Shown here one piece after another: positions 7,179 to 10,590 of a DNA stretch of 10,590 nt. The position numbers and the translations under genes were made by a program. Source of the DNA: an uncultured Eubacteriales bacterium (GTDB lineage: Bacteria; Bacillota; Clostridia; Oscillospirales; Acutalibacteraceae); NCBI GenBank assembly GCA_934725345.1, contig CAKVBG010000034.1:1-10590 (forward strand). Reading direction: 5' to 3'. Within the stretch, counting starts at the first letter, position 1. Each line of letters starts with the position of its first letter. A model generated the notes under the pieces. It was not told the origin of the DNA and made no database searches. It saw only the letters and a program-made list of their open reading frames with translations.

Positions 7179-7247
7179 AAACAAAGGAGAATGATTAAAA
7201 ACTATTGATACTATACATAATTTTTTGAAAATAGAAAAAACTATTGA
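7171..7247 (+). repeat. Two overlapping pairs of 12-nt direct repeats before the 7325 promoter
   Basis: ATGATTAAAAAC occurs at 7171-7182 (covering the stop of the 6666 gene) and again at 7191-7202, 20 bp apart. AAAAACTATTGA occurs at 7197-7208 and 7236-7247, 39 bp apart; the second copy overlaps the -35 box of the next promoter. They may be binding sites or remnants of local duplication. In such AT-rich DNA chance is possible. Confidence 0.5.
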
Positions 7248-7272
7248 CATAACTTTAGAATAGCTATATAAT
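7244..7272 (+). promoter_or_regulatory. Consensus sigma-A promoter for the 619-residue leader protein
   Basis: TTGACA (7244-7249) and TATAAT (7267-7272) with a 17-bp spacer match the ideal exactly. Upstream lie T6 (7221-7226) and A-tracts (7228-7231, 7235-7240), which may act as an UP element. Start is near 7279. The gene should be strongly expressed unless repressed. Confidence 0.9.
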
Positions 7273-7285
7273 AACACTGGTAAGA

Positions 7286-7300
7286 TTCAGCTTAGCTGAA
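7286..7300 (+). other. Palindrome in the 5' UTR of the 7325 gene
   Basis: TTCAGCTTAGCTGAA is a perfect 7+1+7 palindrome, folding as a 6-bp stem with a TTA loop. It lies about 7 nt after the predicted start site and 12 nt before the ribosome binding site AGGAGG (7312-7317). It could be an operator or an mRNA-stabilising hairpin; it has no T-run. Confidence 0.55.
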
Positions 7301-7324
7301 AGAAAAAAACTAGGAGGTACACTT

Positions 7325-9184
7325 ATGAAAGAATTAAAATCCATTTTGAGAAAAGCAGTAGAAGACAATATCATCTCGGAAAAAGGAGGTCTTAACGGGA
7401 TTTATGACGCCTGTAAGCAATTAGGATACAAAAGCTCTAAAGAAGAATTTGAGAAAAAATTCTTTGAGTTGGTCAAGTCGGAAATTGAATCTTCCTGCAT
7501 GGTAAACGAAGAGGACCTAAACAGTATCGCAGGGGGAAAAGGGGATATTGCTAAAAGGCTAGCGGCTTTTGGTCTTGCACTGGCCGGACCGGCTATGGGA
7601 ATGAGTTCTCAAGTTGGTGCAACATTTGAGGGTATGAAGAAGCTGAACGTTAAAGCCCAATTCGAAAATGCGAGTAAAAAAGTTGATGATTTCGTAAACA
7701 AAAACCCTGTTAAAGCTGCAAAAATAGCAGCGGGCGTATCAGTAGCTGCTACGGGAGCTTTAAGTGCAGCCTTAGTAGCTGCCGGATTCGGCGTTAAAGC
7801 ACTAGCTGCTAGAATATCGGCTTGCCCATTGCTTGCAATTAATGAATGGGATGACCAAGGAGATACAAAAACATTCATTGGTTCATTTAAGGGGCTAGAT
7901 GGAATTATAGGCAATAGGAAGATGAACGTAGAAACCAAAGAACTTACTGGCGGCAACATAGACAAGGACAGCCTTGAAAGCAAAATTGGAGAAATAAAAG
8001 GCTTCTTTGGAAATCACCAATTAGATGGGCCTGCAAACGAAGCGCCTGAAGCAGACAAAACCGCTTCTGATAGCGAAGATAATAAAACCCAGAAACCTGA
8101 AAAGAAAGAAGAAAGCAAACCCTTTAATAGGATTTTCCAAGCTGTTTCTGGAAGCAATATTAACAAGCTAAGGAAATTGGTATTTGAAGAAGAAAAAACG
8201 CCTGGACCAGCTGCCGATGCTCCGCAACAAGTAGAAAGCGACGAAGCTAAAGAAAAGGCTGAAAAAGAGGCAAAAATTGAGAAAATTTATAAATACTGGG
8301 AAGGCGCCAAAGCTGACCTTAAAGCAGCCATTCAGAAGGCCGTTAAAGACCCTTCAATTGCAGGCAAGTTTGTTAACTTGGCACTAGAGTTGCAAAAGGC
8401 AGGATTGCTCGAAAAAGAAGATTTAGAGGGCGATAAGGTGCATGAAAACTTTACCCGCGCTAAAGCTGGTATGGATGATGCAAAAAGCAAATTAGATGCA
8501 GCTGAGGAAAAACTTAAACAAGCGGAAGCTATGAAAGCAGAAGCGGATGAACAATTTAAACAAGCAAAAGAAACCATGAATTCGTCTGATATGGAAAAAC
8601 AAAAACTAATTACTGAACTGAAGGAAAAAATTGGCTTAAAAGGTCTAGAAAACAGTAATGAAAAGGGAAAATTTGATCAAGCGTTGGAGTTGTTTAAAAA
8701 TTATTTGAATTCCTTTGGAACACATTCGGCATCAGATTTGAACATAGATAATTATCTGCGAACATTTGCAGTTATAAACGCTATAATTGGCAGCACCCCG
8801 AAAGAAGTAGTAAAAGAACATTTCAATTCAGATCAGCAAGAGCTGTCTCTCTTACAAACTGACGTTAAATCGGTTTTACAGAAATTGTGTACATCTTCAG
8901 GTTTAATGCTTCAATCAAAAAATAAAGTGAAATTTAAAAAATTATCGGATGTGAATACTGACTTTTTGCGTTCTCCGCAGCAACTTGCGTCGTTAATTTT
9001 CAGGGCGCGAAAGGATAACGCGATGAAAGATGTTAAAAATTATTTCATATTTAAAGACGAACGTGATTTCGGAGACGTTGAGTTCAGAAAAGAAATGGTA
9101 GAAGGCATAAATAACAACAAAAACATTCAATTATTTTATTTAATTTTGAAAACATACGTGGATATAGGCATTAAAACGCAATAG
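7325..9184 (+). CDS. Large Nif11-like double-glycine-leader protein (619 aa)
   Basis: 619 residues from an ATG 7 nt after AGGAGG. Residues 1-71 resemble a Nif11-type leader: two amphipathic helices around IYDACKQLGYKSSKEEF (26-42), then NEEDLNSIAGG ending at Gly70-Gly71, the expected cut site of a C39-type exporter. Directly after comes a signal-peptide-like segment, KRLAAFGLALAGPAMGMSSQ followed by VGA (77-99). A glycine/alanine-rich hydrophobic segment follows at about 130-165. From 230 to 315 the chain is low in complexity and rich in Glu, Lys, Ala and Pro. Residues 305-435 are strongly helical and look like a coiled coil (DAAEEKLKQAEAMKAEADEQ). The C-terminal 180 residues are helical and unrecognised. 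Leader, signal-like segment and second hydrophobic segment are shared with the truncated gene at 10121. Nif11 leaders normally precede short modified peptides, so this length is unusual. It may be an exported or membrane-active protein, which is inference. No modification enzyme or exporter is in the window. Confidence 0.88.
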   Translation: MKELKSILRKAVEDNIISEKGGLNGIYDACKQLGYKSSKEEFEKKFFELVKSEIESSCMVNEEDLNSIAGGKGDIAKRLAAFGLALAGPAMGMSSQVGATFEGMKKLNVKAQFENASKKVDDFVNKNPVKAAKIAAGVSVAATGALSAALVAAGFGVKALAARISACPLLAINEWDDQGDTKTFIGSFKGLDGIIGNRKMNVETKELTGGNIDKDSLESKIGEIKGFFGNHQLDGPANEAPEADKTASDSEDNKTQKPEKKEESKPFNRIFQAVSGSNINKLRKLVFEEEKTPGPAADAPQQVESDEAKEKAEKEAKIEKIYKYWEGAKADLKAAIQKAVKDPSIAGKFVNLALELQKAGLLEKEDLEGDKVHENFTRAKAGMDDAKSKLDAAEEKLKQAEAMKAEADEQFKQAKETMNSSDMEKQKLITELKEKIGLKGLENSNEKGKFDQALELFKNYLNSFGTHSASDLNIDNYLRTFAVINAIIGSTPKEVVKEHFNSDQQELSLLQTDVKSVLQKLCTSSGLMLQSKNKVKFKKLSDVNTDFLRSPQQLASLIFRARKDNAMKDVKNYFIFKDERDFGDVEFRKEMVEGINNNKNIQLFYLILKTYVDIGIKTQ

Positions 9185-9230
9185 ACTACCAAATAACATA
9201 ATACGTTCCAAGGATAAATTTCCGTCCCTG

Positions 9231-9260
9231 AAAAAAATTATCAAAAAAAATTGAAAAAAA
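9231..9260 (+). promoter_or_regulatory. Phased A-tracts upstream of the 9396 promoter
   Basis: Three A-runs, A7 (9231-9237), A8 (9243-9250) and A7 (9254-9260), are centred about 10-13 bp apart, close to one helical turn, and end 13 bp before the -35 box. Such tracts bend DNA and often act as UP elements that raise transcription. Confidence 0.6.
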
Positions 9261-9273
9261 TCGAAATTAAGGG

Positions 9274-9302
9274 TTGACAGCACTTTGAAAGTATGATACG
9301 CT
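9274..9302 (+). promoter_or_regulatory. Likely promoter of the 9396 gene with extended -10
   Basis: TTGACA (9274-9279) is perfect. At 17 bp spacing the -10 hexamer is TACGCT (9297-9302), a poor match, but it is preceded by TGA (9294-9296), the extended -10 form. TATGAT (9292-9297) is a better hexamer but only 12 bp away. The start would be near 9309. Confidence 0.6.
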
Positions 9303-9308
9303 AAAGAC

Positions 9309-9346
9309 GTTAAGACCTATTTCTTTCAGTGTAGGTAGGTCTTAAC
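9309..9346 (+). other. 11-bp perfect inverted repeat at the predicted transcript start of the 9396 gene
   Basis: GTTAAGACCTA (9309-9319) and TAGGTCTTAAC (9336-9346) are exact reverse complements around a 16-nt loop. Two wobble pairs and one A-T pair could extend the stem inward. No T-run follows, and the ribosome binding site is about 36 nt downstream, so it is not a terminator. It fits a repressor operator at the start site or a 5'-end stabilising hairpin. Confidence 0.75.
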
Positions 9347-9395
9347 TCTCCCTTCATTGCAGTTTGTAAACTAGCTAAAGCGAAAGGAAAACATT

Positions 9396-9890
9396 ATGTG
9401 TACGACTAAAATTAACTCAGATAAGCTTAAAATGAAACTTGCTTCTTTAATGCTTTCAGCGGTTACTGTTTTAGGGGGAAGTATTTCGGTATTTGCTAAA
9501 GGCGGCCCGGGGGAATGCTCGGAGGGTAGCGAATCAGGGAAAGAAGCTGTCATCCAGCAGGTAGACAACTCTGGCTCAAGTAATTCAAACGAAGGTGATA
9601 CGCAAAACACCTTTGAAAGGGATTTAAGAGCTGTCAAATTGCTAACTAGCGAGATGAATGAGAGTAATTTCTTGGAAACCGCTATCGAGCTTCGAAAAAT
9701 TTTCCGTCAGGGAGCTTGGGAAAGCGATTTTATAAAAGCTTTGGAGCGAAATGCCAGAAATCATTTTTATAACGTATGTGAGTATTTAAATGTTCAGGAC
9801 AAGCCATTTAAAGTATTTGACTCTTCCAGTTTCAATTTAGAGCGAATTAGGGTAACTTTAGGGATAATTGTGGCATATATTGGTGGATAG
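9396..9890 (+). CDS. Small secreted protein of unknown function
   Basis: 164 residues from the ATG at 9396, after GAAAGGA (9382-9388). Residues 1-34 form a Sec signal peptide: basic KLKMK (10-14), hydrophobic core ASLMLSAVTVLGGSISV, and cleavage expected after SVFA (Ala34). Residues 35-72 are a flexible linker rich in Gly, Ser, Glu and Asn. Residues 73-164 are probably helical and unrecognised, with a hydrophobic end, LGIIVAYIGG. A start at the internal ATG (9432) has no ribosome binding site. The gene lies between two paralogous Gly-Gly-leader genes and has its own promoter, so it may belong to the same system. Its final stretch looks faintly like the end of the 619-residue protein (YxxIG near each terminus), but that is weak. 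The terminal Gly-Gly is at the wrong end to be a leader motif. Confidence 0.83.
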   Translation: MCTTKINSDKLKMKLASLMLSAVTVLGGSISVFAKGGPGECSEGSESGKEAVIQQVDNSGSSNSNEGDTQNTFERDLRAVKLLTSEMNESNFLETAIELRKIFRQGAWESDFIKALERNARNHFYNVCEYLNVQDKPFKVFDSSSFNLERIRVTLGIIVAYIGG

Positions 9891-9920
9891 TAGTGGGATT
9901 GTTAGTGTGGAATTAGATTT

Positions 9921-9955
9921 GTGTCCTTGTGTATTCGAAGCGGGACACCATTTTT
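9921..9955 (+). terminator. Weak terminator after the 9396 gene
   Basis: GTGTCC (9921-9926) pairs with GGACAC (9943-9948), with one further T-G pair inside, around a 14-nt loop; TTTTT follows at 9951-9955. It lies 30 bp after the stop codon. Confidence 0.6.
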
Positions 9956-9997
9956 CCAGAAAAGTAATTGAAGTAGTAGTTTTAAGTAAGTTAATTT

Positions 9998-10049
9998 GAA
10001 ACATCTGTTCAGGTATTTTGTTGAAGGATATCTAGAATAGATGTTTTTT
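9998..10049 (+). terminator. Long hairpin terminator before the truncated leader gene
   Basis: AAACATCTGTTC (9999-10010) pairs with GAATAGATGTTT (10035-10046), 12 pairs with one G-U. After a single bulged A (10034), six more pairs (10011-10016 with 10028-10033, one G-U) leave an 11-nt loop. A T6 run covers 10044-10049. The 18-pair arm is longer than a usual terminator. It would stop read-through into the next gene as a second terminator after 9921-9955. Confidence 0.75.
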
Positions 10050-10057
10050 AATAGGTA

Positions 10058-10086
10058 TTGCATTTTTCTGTAATATGGTATATAAT
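10058..10086 (+). promoter_or_regulatory. Promoter for the truncated leader gene
   Basis: TTGCAT (10058-10063) and TATAAT (10081-10086) are spaced by 17 bp. The start would be near 10093, giving a short leader of about 28 nt. A 4-bp stem AGTA/TACT (10094-10105) lies at the start, just before the ribosome binding site. Confidence 0.7.
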
Positions 10087-10120
10087 AAACTTGAGTACTT
10101 ATACTGGAGGGATGTTAATA

Positions 10121-10590
10121 ATGATTTTAAAAGAAGCTTTAAAAATAGCTCTTGAAAATGAAAAAATAACAGACAATTGTGAACCGAATCAAATATATAA
10201 CATATGTAAAGAATTGGGTTATGAGGGAACTGAAGAAGAATTTATGGAGGAATTTTTGAATTTACTTCAAAACGAAACTGATCAAATGAACACCAATGAT
10301 TTAAACATGGTTTCTGGAGGAAAAAATAATTTAATCAGCAGGATAGGTGCGTGCAGCTTATCGGCGTTAGGGGCGCTATCCATGATTTCTTCTCCTGTTG
10401 GTGCTATTGCCCCCATAAAAAGACGTCTTCCTGTGGCTCCAACAGTTTCAGTGCCCCAGCTTGTCCAAAAAGCCGAGGCCAAAAGTTCCACATTAATTGG
10501 AAAAACTTGGGAGTTTATTAAACTTCATCCAAAACTCTCTGTAGCTATTGCGGCAGGGCTTCCCGTAGGTAGTGTTGCACTGAGTATTGG
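10121..10590 (+). CDS. Nif11-like double-glycine-leader protein, 3' truncated by window edge
   Basis: The frame is open from the ATG at 10121 (GGAGGGA at 10106-10112, eight bases away) to the window end, giving 156 residues. Residues 1-67 match the leader of the 619-residue protein: IYNICKELGYEGTEEEFMEE (25-44) and NDLNMVSGGK with Gly66-Gly67. The next 28 residues align with it without gaps: Lys right after the Gly-Gly, Arg74, a hydrophobic core, and SSPVGA (90-95), again like a Sec signal peptide. A basic, proline-rich linker follows (IKRRLPVAPTVSVPQ), then TWEFIKLHPKLSVAIAAG, which matches the second hydrophobic segment of the 619-residue protein (FVNKNPVKAAKIAAG). The two are paralogues in their N-terminal thirds at least. 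Total length is unknown. No function can be assigned beyond probable export. Confidence 0.88.
   Translation, partial: MILKEALKIALENEKITDNCEPNQIYNICKELGYEGTEEEFMEEFLNLLQNETDQMNTNDLNMVSGGKNNLISRIGACSLSALGALSMISSPVGAIAPIKRRLPVAPTVSVPQLVQKAEAKSSTLIGKTWEFIKLHPKLSVAIAAGLPVGSVALSI

Noticed and set aside
7609..7983. Minus-strand open frame of 124 codons inside the 619-aa gene
   Set aside because: It is a shadow of the well-supported + strand gene, with no ribosome binding site or recognisable product. Other minus-strand frames in the window were dropped for the same reason.
9879..9887. Gly-Gly at the end of the 164-aa protein as a leader motif
   Set aside because: Leader motifs sit N-terminal to the cargo; here Gly-Gly are the last two residues.
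1..10590. CRISPR array, tRNA, rRNA or insertion sequence
   Set aside because: No regularly spaced repeats, no cloverleaf with conserved T-arm, and no transposase or terminal inverted repeats were seen.

Overview
The window looks like a chromosomal segment of a low-GC Gram-positive anaerobe, most likely a member of the Clostridia (Bacillota). The reasons are the AT-rich DNA, strong AGGAGG-type ribosome binding sites, near-consensus sigma-A promoters, a GatCAB amidotransferase operon, a Bacillota-type EF-P, and a cysteine-rich zinc-ribbon gene of the CD1247 type directly after efp. UGA is used as a normal stop (gatA, gatB), so the code is standard. I cannot fix the genus.

Layout, all genes on the + strand: (1) 1-2093 holds the 3' end of gatA overlapping a complete gatB. 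(2) 2201-2509 is a small double-glycine-leader, four-cysteine protein with its own promoter, whose -35 box overlaps the gatB stop. (3) 2735-3812 is efp followed by a CD1247-like protein with an extreme Cys/Asp tail, closed by a hairpin. (4) 3935-6288 is a complete polar amino acid ABC importer (lipoprotein, permease, ATPase) ending in a clear terminator. (5) 6289-6665 is AT-rich non-coding DNA with one good promoter. (6) 6666-10590 is an accessory region: an unrecognised 170-aa protein, a 619-aa protein, a 164-aa secreted protein, and a 3'-truncated gene running off the end that matches the N-terminus of the 619-aa protein.

The most interesting content is the accessory region. The 619-aa protein and the truncated gene share about 70 residues resembling a Nif11-type RiPP/bacteriocin leader. 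This ends in a Gly-Gly motif (DLNSIAGGK / DLNMVSGGK) and is followed, with no gap in the alignment, by a second segment that looks like a Sec signal peptide (basic residue, hydrophobic core, SSxVGA), then another matching hydrophobic segment. Such leaders normally sit on small peptides, so a double-tagged protein of more than 600 residues is unusual. The secreted 164-aa protein lies between the two paralogues. The small protein at 2201 carries a short leader of the same kind (DDISKVAGG). A peptidase-containing (C39) ABC exporter would be the expected partner, but none lies in this window.

Most transcription units start at a recognisable promoter followed at or near the predicted start site by a stem-loop; the clearest is an 11-bp perfect inverted repeat before the 164-aa gene. 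All family calls are from reading the sequences by eye; no searches were run.
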